From a virus, in the IMG/VR virus record IMGVR_UViG_3300037264_000908, positions 1-40,401 of that record: 40,401 nt of DNA; one strand, given 5' to 3'. Shown piece by piece: positions 31,907-40,401 of this stretch (its first letter is position 1; each line of letters begins with the position of its first letter). The position numbers and the translations under genes are program-made. The notes under the pieces were generated by a model that was not told the origin of the DNA, did no database searches, and saw nothing but the letters and a program-made list of their open reading frames with translations.

Positions 31907-34300
31907 TTATGGTATTAAATACGAATCTTCACTCATAGATTCTTCTATTGGTTCATTAATTGATTGTTTTTGACCACCAAGAGAAAGTTGTCCGTCCAGC
32001 ACAGCTTCTGTACTTAGTAAATCACTACCACGCACAACTTTGGGCAACATTCGCATCTTTCCACCTATGGTTGTTGTCCACGAGTCGCCTGTTATTTCAT
32101 GACTAACATTAAATATCTGAAAAATTGTTCTGTCTTTATATTTAGGTGGCAATCCACTAATATTGAATGAATTTCCCCATGTTATTCCCGAAATACCGTC
32201 TATGGTTATTGACGCTTCGAGTGGTATTAGTATTGTGTGTGTAAAATCTTTTGAAAATTCACTTTCAACACTTTTAAATCTGTTCAAAAATCTAGTACAA
32301 ACCTCCATTTCTTCCGATGTTAAGTCTTCAAAATATGGTTTTTTCAACAATGATTTTAATAAATCTGCGTCTTTTTTTGTTGCATCAATTACACCCCGCT
32401 GTTTCTCCCATTGTATTTTGTTATAACTTGCCGCTTCCTTCACTTCTTCGTCTGTGTTTTTCTTTTTTTCAAGACTAGTGAGTTCGAATGAAAATCTATC
32501 TGTCCAACCTTGTGAAAAATTTCGCAACGCAGAAACTCGTTCGGTTTCTGCAGGTGAGGATTCTTCTATTTCTTTTGCGTTCGTTGCTATATATATAGTG
32601 GTTTTTAGTGAATTTGGTACAGAAAATGTTAATGAATGTTCTCTAACAATACTATCTTTCCTATATGGGAAGAATGAATATACATTTGTTTGTGTTGTAG
32701 ATACTTTTGTTTGTTTAATCCACCCATATGGGCAATTATAATCCACTACACGCATTGTGGTGGAATCGTTTCCATTATATAACAATTTCAAATCCCAAAA
32801 TCCACCAGATGCATTGTTCAGTCGAGTTAATAATTTGTTGATGGCCTCTTCAAGTGTGTCTGAATTTTCAAACGCATCTCTGACCAAAAGGTTGTAGTTT
32901 AAAAACACAACACTTAAATCACCAACAAAACTGCTTGCATATTCTCCTTGTTCTTGTACATAGAATTGCTTTCCATTTGCTTGTTCCTTCTCACCAAACA
33001 CATCACCACTGTTTACTTCTTTTACAAATCCCCCCTTTGGTATCGCGGGAATAATTATATCTTTTGGATAAAATGACCTCCACAGTTCTTGTATTCTACC
33101 GGTTATCTTATATTTCCCAGTTAATGGAAAATTTGGATAATAGACAGGTATTATATACGTATCCTTTTTCAGTGGTTCTGTATAATTACTGTCTATTACT
33201 ATTGATGGCAACCCATTTTTGTTTCCAAAATAACTGTTAATCGAATCTTCTATGAATTTCCACGTGACATATATGTTTGAATCTCTAGAAATTCCTACTA
33301 CATCACTTACCGCTTTCGTTGTAGCAAGCTTTGATGCAACTACAGCACTTCCGCCGGGGCCAGATGTTAATGCATCAAACAAATTACCAAGAGTGATATC
33401 ACCACCCGATGATTCTTTCACTTTTTCTTTTTGTAATTCTTGTTGTGGTGTTAATTTTGTTTCAAACGAAATATCGGGTTTTATTGCGTGAAATACCCAC
33501 ACTTCATTATGTTTGGAATTCTTATTTTTATCAATATATTGGTTCATTTTATTGTCAATATCTGAAATAAACGAGTCTCCCAATTTATTTGCAAATTGAG
33601 ACAGTGGAATTCCCGTTAATATTCCGGATGGGCCAACTACAGTAATGTTACATGCCCAACCACCATCATCTGTTCCATCTGCACTAAAATCTGTAATATA
33701 ACCAATCATAGCATCATAGTTTCCTTGTGACTTATCTATGTTTTTTCTTAAATGTTTTACCAAAAACCTATCTTCACTTGTTGGTATTATTGTAAAAAGG
33801 TTTGTAGATGATGTTGTAGATTTTACGGTAGACCATCCCCACTCCAACAATAACCCAATACCAGGTGTCATGTATAATGATTGCATGATAGAAAATTGTT
33901 CTGTAGTATAACATGTAAATGAAAATTTGGCTTCTCGAATTGTTCCGAGTGTACCTTTCATTTCAACATTTAGTTTATCAACACCAGGCATCGGTTTTTG
34001 TTGTTGATGTTCGCCCAATTCATAATTTGTATCCAATGAACTACGCAACTTTCCATTGTATAACGTGCCACCGAGCAAAACCCATTTTCTGGCCAACTTA
34101 CTCTCATTATCGTCAAGTTCTCCATTTTCTTTAACTTTAATAGCGTTGGATTGTATCATTACCCACGGGGTTTTCATATTATTCCACGCAAGTTCGCTCG
34201 TTGTTTTTTTGTCGGCAGATACAGCTCTTTGCCTATTGTACAATTCGCGTTGTACTCTTTCTTGAATTGGTTCTAGTAAAAATGGTTGTATCGTTGTCAT
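31907..34300 (-). CDS. Large baseplate/tail structural protein
   Basis: This 797-residue protein has a characteristic N-terminal region: KTPWVMIQSNAIKV, KWVLLGGTLYNG, MPGVDKLNVEMKGTLGTIREAKFSFTCYTTEQFSIMQSLYMTPGIGLLLEWGW. The PxPGVxxxxV...GTLGxxREAxxxFxCxTxEQ...LYMTPGIxxLLEWGWS layout occurs in large structural proteins of T4-like and jumbo phages. The C-terminus ends GKMRMLPKVVRGSD. I choose ATG at 34300 (MTTIQPFLLEP), with AGGA 5 bases upstream; ATG at 34363 would overlap the LysM gene. Baseplate placement is from context. Confidence 0.8.
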   Translation of the reverse strand: MTTIQPFLLEPIQERVQRELYNRQRAVSADKKTTSELAWNNMKTPWVMIQSNAIKVKENGELDDNESKLARKWVLLGGTLYNGKLRSSLDTNYELGEHQQQKPMPGVDKLNVEMKGTLGTIREAKFSFTCYTTEQFSIMQSLYMTPGIGLLLEWGWSTVKSTTSSTNLFTIIPTSEDRFLVKHLRKNIDKSQGNYDAMIGYITDFSADGTDDGGWACNITVVGPSGILTGIPLSQFANKLGDSFISDIDNKMNQYIDKNKNSKHNEVWVFHAIKPDISFETKLTPQQELQKEKVKESSGGDITLGNLFDALTSGPGGSAVVASKLATTKAVSDVVGISRDSNIYVTWKFIEDSINSYFGNKNGLPSIVIDSNYTEPLKKDTYIIPVYYPNFPLTGKYKITGRIQELWRSFYPKDIIIPAIPKGGFVKEVNSGDVFGEKEQANGKQFYVQEQGEYASSFVGDLSVVFLNYNLLVRDAFENSDTLEEAINKLLTRLNNASGGFWDLKLLYNGNDSTTMRVVDYNCPYGWIKQTKVSTTQTNVYSFFPYRKDSIVREHSLTFSVPNSLKTTIYIATNAKEIEESSPAETERVSALRNFSQGWTDRFSFELTSLEKKKNTDEEVKEAASYNKIQWEKQRGVIDATKKDADLLKSLLKKPYFEDLTSEEMEVCTRFLNRFKSVESEFSKDFTHTILIPLEASITIDGISGITWGNSFNISGLPPKYKDRTIFQIFNVSHEITGDSWTTTIGGKMRMLPKVVRGSDLLSTEAVLDGQLSLGGQKQSINEPIEESMSEDSYLIP

Positions 34301-34313
34301 GATTATCCTAAAT

Positions 34314-34622
34314 TTACCAAGATGATTGTAACTGTTGTAATTCGGACATAATTTCTGCAACATTCGATGGGATACGAATGATTGTTCCTGGTTCTACGAA
34401 TAAACTTCCATTTACAAGGTGGTTTGCCTCTGCAATAATCCACCACAAAGTTGAATCGTTATAAAATCTATGCGCTAGTAAATCCAATCTATCTCCTTCT
34501 CGAACAGTAATAACGGTGTCGTTTTCGTTCACATTAATTTGTGGAAATATTGTTGGTCGAAAAAACCGTTTTCCGTTTTCGTCTTTAATGACTTCTGTAT
34601 ATTGATATCTATTAATTGCCAT
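34314..34622 (-). CDS. LysM-domain baseplate protein
   Basis: This 102-residue protein has a LysM-like domain over most of its length: TVITVREGDRLDLLAHRFYNDSTLWWIIAEANHLVNGSLFVEPGTIIRIP. The (V)REGDRLDLLAxRFYxDxxLWWIIAxAN...PGTxxRIP form is the phage type found in contractile-tail baseplate proteins (like T4 gp53 or the P2 gpX/LysM tail protein). The short N-terminal extension includes NRYQYTEVIKDENGKRFF. It lies between two large virion proteins with gaps of about 12 bases, so it is probably part of the baseplate wedge or hub. Confidence 0.85.
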   Translation of the reverse strand: MAINRYQYTEVIKDENGKRFFRPTIFPQINVNENDTVITVREGDRLDLLAHRFYNDSTLWWIIAEANHLVNGSLFVEPGTIIRIPSNVAEIMSELQQLQSSW

Positions 34623-34634
34623 TTACTATCACTC

Positions 34635-36419
34635 CTATACAAGACCATTTTTCATTTTATCGTCCCACTCTGGTCTTCCAAATTTACGTTGTGCAAAATA
34701 ATATGTATCTTCTTTTGGCAAATAATCACCAATTATTGTAAAATTCACATCACATTGAATAACATGTGGTACTTTTAATAATTCTTCATCGTCAAATAAA
34801 TTAATTTCCCACGGCGTCATATCATCAATGGTTACGGTTAATGAGTTGAAAAATCCTGGAACTCGATGATACATGTCACCTAGTGTTAATTTTATTATCG
34901 GAGATATCATTCTGTTATATGTGTTATATGACGGATAACATAACCCAACTAATCTATTTAATTTAATCCAATTTGGCATTAATTCCTTTGCCGAATTTGT
35001 AAATATGTGGAATGAAAACCCAACCTGACGAGTTGCTCCTTTGTATGTATAAAATGTTAGTGGGTTTCCAATATATGTATACTCATTCCATGTTGGTGTT
35101 ATCGCATCATTTAATCCAGTTATTGTTGCTCGGAATGCTAAAAATGTTTTGGTTTTTATGTCGTAAATTATGAATGGTACTAAATCCTCATCTACTGTAA
35201 AATCTTCCTCTACACCAACTACCATTCCATATTGATTTATAGAGTCTTCTCCACTATCAATAGGATTTCCCACATCACCAAAACCACGATTCATCATAGC
35301 GTGACTTCGTTTTGATGGTCTTCGTTTGTTCAGTTTTGGAGAGTATTTGTAATTCTCACTTGGCCCAATCAATTCATCTCTTTCACCGGAAATATATTTT
35401 TTGTCTTCGACACCAAGTTCACCATACGCTAATGTTTTATATTTTGTCAAGTCTGCATGTGATATTGATGCATTACTCGAAACACTAGTGTCTTTTGCGC
35501 CTTTGGTTAATGCACTATTTTCATTAACATTTTCATGGATTTGTTTACCTGAAAAATCTATTTGTGTATTATAAACACGATTCATACCCCTATCTAATAA
35601 ATTCAAACCATATGCGGAATGAACTCTACTCAAATAACTTACTGGCCAAAATGGTGCAGACGCACCAGCTTGGTCTGGTGGTGCAGAATATTCATGCGTA
35701 TTTGCCCCAAGTAAATTGCCCAAACGTTGAAGACCTTCTGGTTTTTGAAACGAAGTTAATGTCATTTGGTCTAATTTTGACATATCTCGTGGGACAGGAA
35801 CAAAATCGTTTGCCGAAAAATCCCATCCGCCAATTTTATAATCACCAACCGTTGCATACGTACTATACCCACTTAGACTAAATGCACTAGGAGGCCCTTC
35901 CGTATTTTCGCGAAACGGATTTCCACCATGTCGTGGCCATCGTATACCTAAATGTTGCGTCCCAACATTCAAAAGTAATGTTGCGGGATTGAAAAACCTC
36001 GTCTCTGGTCGGGGATTCGTTAATTGCAATCCAATTTCTCGTGCTGTCCATAATGCTCCTTTTACAGATAACAATGACGTTCTACTAATTCTATATACAT
36101 CTTCTAATGCACGATTTGTCGATTGTAAAACACCACCACGAATAAACAAATCATCATAAAACGATGGTAAAAAGACAGGCGAAGATACAGTCCCCAATAC
36201 TGTATTTGAGCCAACTTCATGTGTTATCCAAGGCATTGCAGTTACATATCCCCTACTATCACCACCAATGACTATTGAATTTCGTTTTGCACTATAATCA
36301 ATTGTTTTCAATTCTATAGTTTTTGGTGTTGGTGGTGTAAATGTTTTTGCTCGTGCAAGTTGTGCTTGTGAACCACGAATATCACCCTTTCCAAGATGTT
36401 CAAACGGACTTGCCATCAA
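34635..36419 (-). CDS. Large baseplate/virion structural protein
   Basis: This 594-residue protein has a distinctive C-terminal block: DLVPFIIYDIKTKTFLAFRATITGLNDAITPTWNEYTYIGNPLTFYTYKGATRQVGFSFHI, followed by NRMISPIIKLTLGDMYHRVPGFFNSLTVTIDDMTPWEI and VNFTIIGDYLPKEDTYYF. This PFxxYDxxxxxFLxFRAxxxGxxDxxxPxWxE...YIGxPxxxYxYKGxxRxxxFxF pattern marks a family of structural proteins in T4-like and large marine phages. The N-terminal half is irregular and Gly/Pro-rich. A hub or tail-tube-adjacent position is possible but not shown. Confidence 0.8.
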   Translation of the reverse strand: MMASPFEHLGKGDIRGSQAQLARAKTFTPPTPKTIELKTIDYSAKRNSIVIGGDSRGYVTAMPWITHEVGSNTVLGTVSSPVFLPSFYDDLFIRGGVLQSTNRALEDVYRISRTSLLSVKGALWTAREIGLQLTNPRPETRFFNPATLLLNVGTQHLGIRWPRHGGNPFRENTEGPPSAFSLSGYSTYATVGDYKIGGWDFSANDFVPVPRDMSKLDQMTLTSFQKPEGLQRLGNLLGANTHEYSAPPDQAGASAPFWPVSYLSRVHSAYGLNLLDRGMNRVYNTQIDFSGKQIHENVNENSALTKGAKDTSVSSNASISHADLTKYKTLAYGELGVEDKKYISGERDELIGPSENYKYSPKLNKRRPSKRSHAMMNRGFGDVGNPIDSGEDSINQYGMVVGVEEDFTVDEDLVPFIIYDIKTKTFLAFRATITGLNDAITPTWNEYTYIGNPLTFYTYKGATRQVGFSFHIFTNSAKELMPNWIKLNRLVGLCYPSYNTYNRMISPIIKLTLGDMYHRVPGFFNSLTVTIDDMTPWEINLFDDEELLKVPHVIQCDVNFTIIGDYLPKEDTYYFAQRKFGRPEWDDKMKNGLV

Positions 36420-36428
36420 TTTTCTCTA

Positions 36429-38630
36429 TTATCCATAACTGAATGCTTTGGATATTTGTTTACCAACCGTCTTACCGTCCATTTCTATAATGATTGGCGT
36501 CATTTTATCTATTGATGCGTTAATCATATCCAATTTTTCAATAACGGTATCTAATTTATCTGCTTGTTTTGACTCCTTTGTATCACCACCAAATATAGAA
36601 TTAACTATACCAGCTATGGCCGCACCACCCGCAAATGCAGTTAATCCTGCACCTAATATTCCAAGTGCGCCTCCCAATGTTGCAAGTTTCAATGGGTCTA
36701 TACTTGTAAGACCTGTTAATAGATTTAACAACCCCTCAGAAGAATTTGAAATTTTTTCTAACGCATCTGCTAAAACCCACATCGCTCCGGCCATTACTAA
36801 AAATGCCGCCGCACCAATCAAAACAATAGGAGAAATCTTTGCTATAACCGCCATTGCAACTGTTAGTCCAATAAGTGCAGTGGCAGCAAATGCGAGACCG
36901 TCCCAAGTGACGCCTGTTGAAAATTGTTGCAACGCTTTTGCAAGTACCCACAATGCGGCCGCTATAATCATCATCGCAGCGCCAGCTTGGATTAATTTTA
37001 CCGGGTTCATATCTTTGACAAATGTTGTTAATGACCGCCCTGGTAAATCAGATGCTTTATCTGTCATAGTTTTTGCACCACCACCAAGCCCACCAAACGC
37101 CTTTTGAAATATGGTACCCAACCCACCTTTGATTTTGGCACCCAATCCAGTCACTAGATTTGAAACAACACCAAAACGCAATGCAATGAGTTTCAATGCG
37201 AGTGCGCCAGTTAGTAAATATGCTACCCAATTCTTAAATTCTTGATTTAACAATGTAATACCTTTACCAAGTATTCCCACCGTCCACGATATGCCTTCAA
37301 ATACAGGTTCTAATGCTTGCATTACAGGCAACATAACGGAAGATACCATTGTTACTATAGAAGTCCATGCGTTTTTCATTTTTGTCATATTATCTTGCAT
37401 TTGTTGCTGATTTACTAACTCTTGTTCTTCTGCGGACGCTATACCTTGTTTTACTCGCTGAGTTGCGTGTTCCAATTTCAACGTCTTTCCAAGTTCATCG
37501 GCCGTCATTCCGGCCGCACGTGCAAGTGCTTCTTGTTGTAATGGTAACATTTTACTGAATTTTTCCCAACTACCAACATTCTTTAATACCTCATCCAGTG
37601 CTTTTTCTGTATTACCAATTAATGCATAATATCGCGCTTGGTCTAAATTGATATTTTGACCTGTAAGAACTGCGGCTTCCATTTCATCATTAATAGATTG
37701 TTCAAAGTCTAATAACCCCTTCATCATCCCCACAACCTTTCCCATTGTTGTACCTAATGCATGAGCTCGAACTGCGGTTTTTAGAAATTCTTCTGGGTAT
37801 TTTGATAGATATGAATATCCTTCTGCAAACGATTCCTGAATATCGTTCATCACTGCGGCCGCACTTACACCATAGTTCTTTGACATGGATAATAGGTCGT
37901 TTGTATATTTACTTACTTGACCACTTGTTAAACCAATCGCATGTAACGTTTGAAGATATTGTGCAGAGGCTTCGTTTGCAACCCCCCAATTCTTATTGAG
38001 TTTTATCATCAATTCTAAATTCGTTTTTGTAATACCAACCGTAGAACCGAAGGATTTTTCAAGAGCGGTAGCGGCATTATATACATCTTCCGCTTGAACA
38101 CCAATATTACCATATGTTATAGAAAGATTCTCTGCTAATTTGTCTAATTCTTTTGTATTGTCTCTTGCTAATCCGGTTGCAACCCGAAATTCTCCCGCTG
38201 CAGCGTCTAACTGACCAAATCTTCGTGCGGCCAATACAAGTAATCCCAACATGATGGTAATCGGATTACTCAAAAATTTATCTATAGTTTCTCCAACCGC
38301 TTCCACTCTATCACGAGTCAATCCAAATATTTCTAATGTTTTTTCTTGAATATCCGCAGCCTTTGACTTTGCATTTTCTATCAACTCGTTCTGTAAACTT
38401 TCGACTTCTTCTAATTGTTTTCTTCTATTTTTGGCAGTTTCATTAATCCACGCATTTTGAACTTTCTTTGCTAGATTTTGCAACTCCATTGTCTCTAGTA
38501 AATTTTGTTCAAGAACGCTCAGTTCTGATATTAATTTTTTCTGTTCAGTAAGAAATTCCAATCTCTTTTTAAAAGAGTGGTCTAGTTCCTCTTTCGCTGG
38601 TAATTTTTGTTTAAGAATGTTTTTGGCCAC
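36429..38630 (-). CDS. Tail tape measure protein-like
   Basis: This 733-residue protein is predicted mostly helical. Residues 1-110 form a charged coiled coil (KKRLEFLTEQKKLISELSVLEQNLLETMELQ...). The middle (about 140-420) contains the conserved tape-measure pattern GLARDNTKELDKLAENLSITYGNIGVQAEDVYNAATALEKSF and YGVSAAAVMNDIQESFAEGY. The C-terminal third has several hydrophobic Ala/Ile/Leu-rich segments (ALWVLAKALQQF, AMAVIAKISPIVLIGAAAFLVMAGAMWVLADAL) like the membrane-active parts of other tape measures. The short length implies a short tail or a partial measure. It precedes large baseplate genes. Confidence 0.82.
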   Translation of the reverse strand: MAKNILKQKLPAKEELDHSFKKRLEFLTEQKKLISELSVLEQNLLETMELQNLAKKVQNAWINETAKNRRKQLEEVESLQNELIENAKSKAADIQEKTLEIFGLTRDRVEAVGETIDKFLSNPITIMLGLLVLAARRFGQLDAAAGEFRVATGLARDNTKELDKLAENLSITYGNIGVQAEDVYNAATALEKSFGSTVGITKTNLELMIKLNKNWGVANEASAQYLQTLHAIGLTSGQVSKYTNDLLSMSKNYGVSAAAVMNDIQESFAEGYSYLSKYPEEFLKTAVRAHALGTTMGKVVGMMKGLLDFEQSINDEMEAAVLTGQNINLDQARYYALIGNTEKALDEVLKNVGSWEKFSKMLPLQQEALARAAGMTADELGKTLKLEHATQRVKQGIASAEEQELVNQQQMQDNMTKMKNAWTSIVTMVSSVMLPVMQALEPVFEGISWTVGILGKGITLLNQEFKNWVAYLLTGALALKLIALRFGVVSNLVTGLGAKIKGGLGTIFQKAFGGLGGGAKTMTDKASDLPGRSLTTFVKDMNPVKLIQAGAAMMIIAAALWVLAKALQQFSTGVTWDGLAFAATALIGLTVAMAVIAKISPIVLIGAAAFLVMAGAMWVLADALEKISNSSEGLLNLLTGLTSIDPLKLATLGGALGILGAGLTAFAGGAAIAGIVNSIFGGDTKESKQADKLDTVIEKLDMINASIDKMTPIIIEMDGKTVGKQISKAFSYG

Positions 38631-38657
38631 ATACGGTCTCTTGATATAACAATGAAA

Positions 38658-38891
38658 TTATAATTGTGTTTGCGTATCCCACGCATCTAATTGAGCTTTT
38701 GTAACCCCCTTTTTTAACATACTCGCTTCCATATCATTTTTAATATCGTTTAGTTTCTTTATATAACCTTGAAATTCTGAGTCGTTTTTTAATTTTTTCA
38801 TCAATGCATCTTTTTTCCCTGCAGCCACCGCATTAAAGATACCAACAAGAAATCTCGTTACTAAACCCTCTTTTATGATGTATTTTGGCAT
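38658..38891 (-). CDS. Small hypothetical tail-region protein
   Basis: This 77-residue basic, helical protein begins MPKYIIKEGLVTRFLVGIFNAVAAGKKDALMKKL. The start ATG at 38891 is chosen because GGAG lies 8 bases upstream. A longer reading to 39011 would overlap the previous gene by 91 bases and add Cys-containing residues unlike the rest. The IIKEGLVxxFLxxIFNAVAxGK pattern occurs in small proteins beside tail genes of T4-like phages. Its place between gp26-like genes and the tape measure suggests a minor tail or chaperone protein. Confidence 0.7.
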   Translation of the reverse strand: MPKYIIKEGLVTRFLVGIFNAVAAGKKDALMKKLKNDSEFQGYIKKLNDIKNDMEASMLKKGVTKAQLDAWDTQTQL

Positions 38892-38920
38892 GAACCGTTC
38901 TCCACAATTGAATTTACAAA

Positions 38921-39253
38921 TTATCTTGGGTCTTCCAATCCTAATATGTCTATTATCTTCTTTTGATTTGACGGGCTTGTTTTTAAATAAACCCCACATC
39001 CAATTTGCCAACCTCTTTTGTATATAGACGCAGATTTTTCATCAATAGAAACGTCATATCCTGCGCTTTTTAATCTCTTTACAACTCTGTTAGCATTTTG
39101 TATTGCCTTTTGTTGAAATTTCATAACATCAGATACTTTAACATCCATTTGTGTCACTTCAACAAACAATTTACCGTCTAGCGCATATAGGCCATTTATT
39201 TCTTCATTTCGTTTAAGTTCATTTTCTTTCAATAAAGATGCCAATTGTTTCAT
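38921..39253 (-). CDS. Hypothetical tail-region protein
   Basis: This 110-residue protein starts MKQLASLLKENELKRNEEINGLYALDGKLFVEV and has an alternating strand/helix build, with VVKRLKSAGYDVSIDEKSASIYKRGWQIGCGVYLKTSP. The start ATG at 39253 has GAGGAG 7 bases upstream; the longer reading to 39295 lacks one. Upstream lie a terminator hairpin and a candidate late promoter, so it may be the first gene of a late transcript that continues into the tape measure. No family is recognised. Confidence 0.7.
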   Translation of the reverse strand: MKQLASLLKENELKRNEEINGLYALDGKLFVEVTQMDVKVSDVMKFQQKAIQNANRVVKRLKSAGYDVSIDEKSASIYKRGWQIGCGVYLKTSPSNQKKIIDILGLEDPR

Positions 39254-39281
39254 ATCAATTCTCCTCGCGTGGATATAAAAA

Positions 39282-39330
39282 TAGGACTTTATCAACTATA
39301 AATATTGAATAGTTACAAAATAAAGTCCTA
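39282..39330 (-). terminator. Intrinsic terminator with candidate promoter in its loop
   Basis: The coding-strand RNA has an 11-base perfect stem UAGGACUUUAU (39330-39320) / AUAAAGUCCUA (39292-39282) with an inner 6-base stem AACUAU (39314-39309) / AUAGUU (39299-39294). It is followed at once by UUUUU. This is a strong intrinsic terminator whose stem begins in the stop codon of the upstream gene. TATTTATA (39304-39297) lies in the apical part, so a new transcript could start inside the terminator. Confidence 0.75.
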
Positions 39331-39531
39331 CTTTGGTCGTACGGCTGGTCTTTGTATTGTAGATGGCGTTGTCTTTTTACCTATTTTCCCCACTTCAGAT
39401 TTCTTTCGTTCTAACCATCGTTCCAGAAGTTTTACATAATATTTACGCAAGTATACCGGCAGATTATATACGTCCGAGTACGTAAACGCCCCTTCTGATG
39501 AAATGATAATAGCAAATAATTCTTCATGAAT
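39328..39531 (-). CDS. Small baseplate-hub associated protein
   Basis: This small basic protein follows gp26 and shows KIHEELFAIIISSEGAFTYSDVYNLPVYLRKYYVKLLERWLERKK, the pattern of the small proteins that follow gp26-like genes in T4-like phages (YxLPxxLRxYY). With ATT at 39531 as start it has 67 residues; this places AGAGGA, at the end of gp26, 10 bases upstream. The only usual start in frame is TTG at 39570, which has no SD and would add 13 residues within the gp26 overlap. Start choice is uncertain. It may act in hub assembly. Confidence 0.65.
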   Translation of the reverse strand: MHEELFAIIISSEGAFTYSDVYNLPVYLRKYYVKLLERWLERKKSEVGKIGKKTTPSTIQRPAVRPK

Positions 39532-39538
39532 TTTTGAC

Positions 39539-40318
39539 TTATCCTCTGCCTGCAGGCCAAAAAAACTCAACGGTAAGTGGAACTCTCATAGTCTCAGAGT
39601 ATCCGCATTCTGACTTGTTCGAACATTCAAAATCGAACGACAAATCAACGTCAGGCTGAATATCATTCATATAACGTCTTAATGCTAATGAATCTCCAGC
39701 ATACATCGCTTTGTCTATAAAGTCGTTAATCGTTTTTTGGTCTCGTTTTCCATCCACTTCAACAATAACATGTTTAAGGCGTGAACTCAGTTCCGTACCA
39801 ACTTCTGGACTTGCGGAAATCTTTTTCATTGCCTTCATTTCGGTTGAAATCTCAGATTCGTCTCGCCCATTCAAGAACTTAAATTTGATTTGTTTTTTGC
39901 TCAATGGCAATTCGAAACCGAATTCATTCACCCCCTTTGGAAATTTGTCTACACCGACTTCTTTATGTTGAAGTTGAGATAAGTCAATCGTTACTTTAGA
40001 TTTTGTTTCACAATTTGGACATGTGATTTCTACAGGATAGTCCTTTCCATAACCTAAAATTCGTGTTGCAATCATAAGTGCATTTTTATCACCTATCAAC
40101 ATAGATTCATAATCAATAGGCGTAACAACAACTGATTTTAACACCATATCAATTGCAAGTCCCTTCTTGATTAAGTTCGTTGACGTTAAAATGTCTTCTT
40201 CTCTTGCGGTCATATATCGAACTTCTAGTTTACCGGAAGAAAGTGCATTCTCTTCTGGATAGAAATGTCCCTGTGATGGAAGTTCAATGACTTCCGTTGG
40301 GAATTTGTTTTCTGGCAT
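39539..40318 (-). CDS. 26: Baseplate hub protein, gp26-like
   Basis: This 259-residue protein starts with PTEVIELPSQGHFYPEENALSSGKLEVRYMTAREEDILTSTNLIKKGLAIDMVL, the conserved opener of the gp26-like baseplate family in T4-like phages. Next come GDKNALMIATRILGYGKDYPVEITCPNCETK with a CPNC pair, LNGRDESEIS, and a C-terminal Cys-containing block FECSNKSECGYSETMRVPLTVEFFWP. The Cys pairs probably bind zinc. It assists hub assembly in T4. The ATG at 40318 has only a weak GAGAGA upstream, and the final AGAGGA of the gene is the likely SD for the next one. Confidence 0.85.
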   Translation of the reverse strand: MPENKFPTEVIELPSQGHFYPEENALSSGKLEVRYMTAREEDILTSTNLIKKGLAIDMVLKSVVVTPIDYESMLIGDKNALMIATRILGYGKDYPVEITCPNCETKSKVTIDLSQLQHKEVGVDKFPKGVNEFGFELPLSKKQIKFKFLNGRDESEISTEMKAMKKISASPEVGTELSSRLKHVIVEVDGKRDQKTINDFIDKAMYAGDSLALRRYMNDIQPDVDLSFDFECSNKSECGYSETMRVPLTVEFFWPAGRG

Positions 40319-40401
40319 AATGTGTATCTCTCTTTTGATTAGTTGAACATAACTGTATTACATAACCACTTCATATACTATACATATCATTAAATTTGGT
40401 T
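40319..40401 (-). other. Right-edge segment, unassigned
   Basis: This 83-base piece precedes gp26. One frame is open from the window edge to a TAA at 40360-40358 and could be the end of an upstream gene. The other two frames stop early. I see no promoter or hairpin strong enough to call here. Confidence 0.3.

Noticed and set aside
36448-37107. 219-codon plus-strand open frame
   Set aside because: It is antisense to the tape-measure gene; its Ala/Pro/Ile-rich composition mirrors the Ala/Gly-rich hydrophobic segments on the other strand.
1-40401. tRNA genes, CRISPR arrays, insertion sequences
   Set aside because: I found no cloverleaf-like sequence in the short gaps, no regularly spaced repeats and no transposase or terminal repeats.

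Overview
This window is a stretch of an AT-rich tailed-phage genome of the T4-like myovirus type. Every gene I can support lies on the minus strand, so transcription runs from high to low coordinates. The diagnostic genes are a T4-type replisome (gp43 DNA polymerase, gp44 and gp62 clamp loader, gp45 clamp, gp41 helicase, gp32 single-strand binding protein, a UvsX/RecA recombinase and an RNase H-like 5' nuclease), a gp26-like baseplate protein, a LysM baseplate protein, a tape-measure protein and several large virion proteins. The host cannot be read from the sequence. Clear Shine-Dalgarno sites (GGAG, AAGGA) argue for a host that uses ordinary SD initiation, and the B12-dependent ribonucleotide reductase suggests access to cobalamin. 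LAYOUT, in transcription order. 40.3-31.2 kb: tail and baseplate block (gp26-like protein, small proteins, tape measure, three large virion proteins, LysM protein). 31.2-29.8 kb: a divergent family-A DNA polymerase with its own sigma70-like promoter. 29.8-27.3 kb: a large putative virion protein and a small conserved protein. 27.3-18.3 kb: a second promoter, then gp32, recA, 5' nuclease, gp41 helicase (broken by a split intein and an endonuclease gene) and class II ribonucleotide reductase. 18.2-12.1 kb: structural and fibre-like proteins. 12.1 kb to the window start: a third promoter, then a P-loop protein, glycosyltransferase, methyltransferase, family-B polymerase in two genes, clamp, MazG, clamp loader large subunit (broken by a second split intein and a second endonuclease gene), zinc-ribbon proteins, an HNH endonuclease and the small clamp-loader subunit. 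Replication and virion blocks are interleaved on one strand. The replication blocks start with near-copies of one 31-bp promoter element; many virion genes and all three endonuclease genes carry a TATTTATA-like motif upstream, a candidate late promoter. MOST INTERESTING. (1) Two fractured replisome genes: gp44 is cut at Walker B and gp41 at Walker A, each by a split intein with a free-standing endonuclease ORF between the halves. The gp44 intein has the usual split (about 104 + 40 residues); the gp41 intein has a rare early split (33 + 137). (2) All three endonuclease genes have an inverted repeat that would bury the ribosome site and/or start codon in read-through RNA, with a putative late promoter in or overlapping the hairpin. 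This resembles the known control of T4 I-TevI and seems to have evolved in parallel on three unrelated nuclease families. (3) The family-B polymerase is split just before motif C and appears to start at an ATT codon behind a perfect AGGAG. (4) A second, family-A polymerase is encoded in the same phage. (5) A conserved small gene near the left end carries a one-base frameshift.
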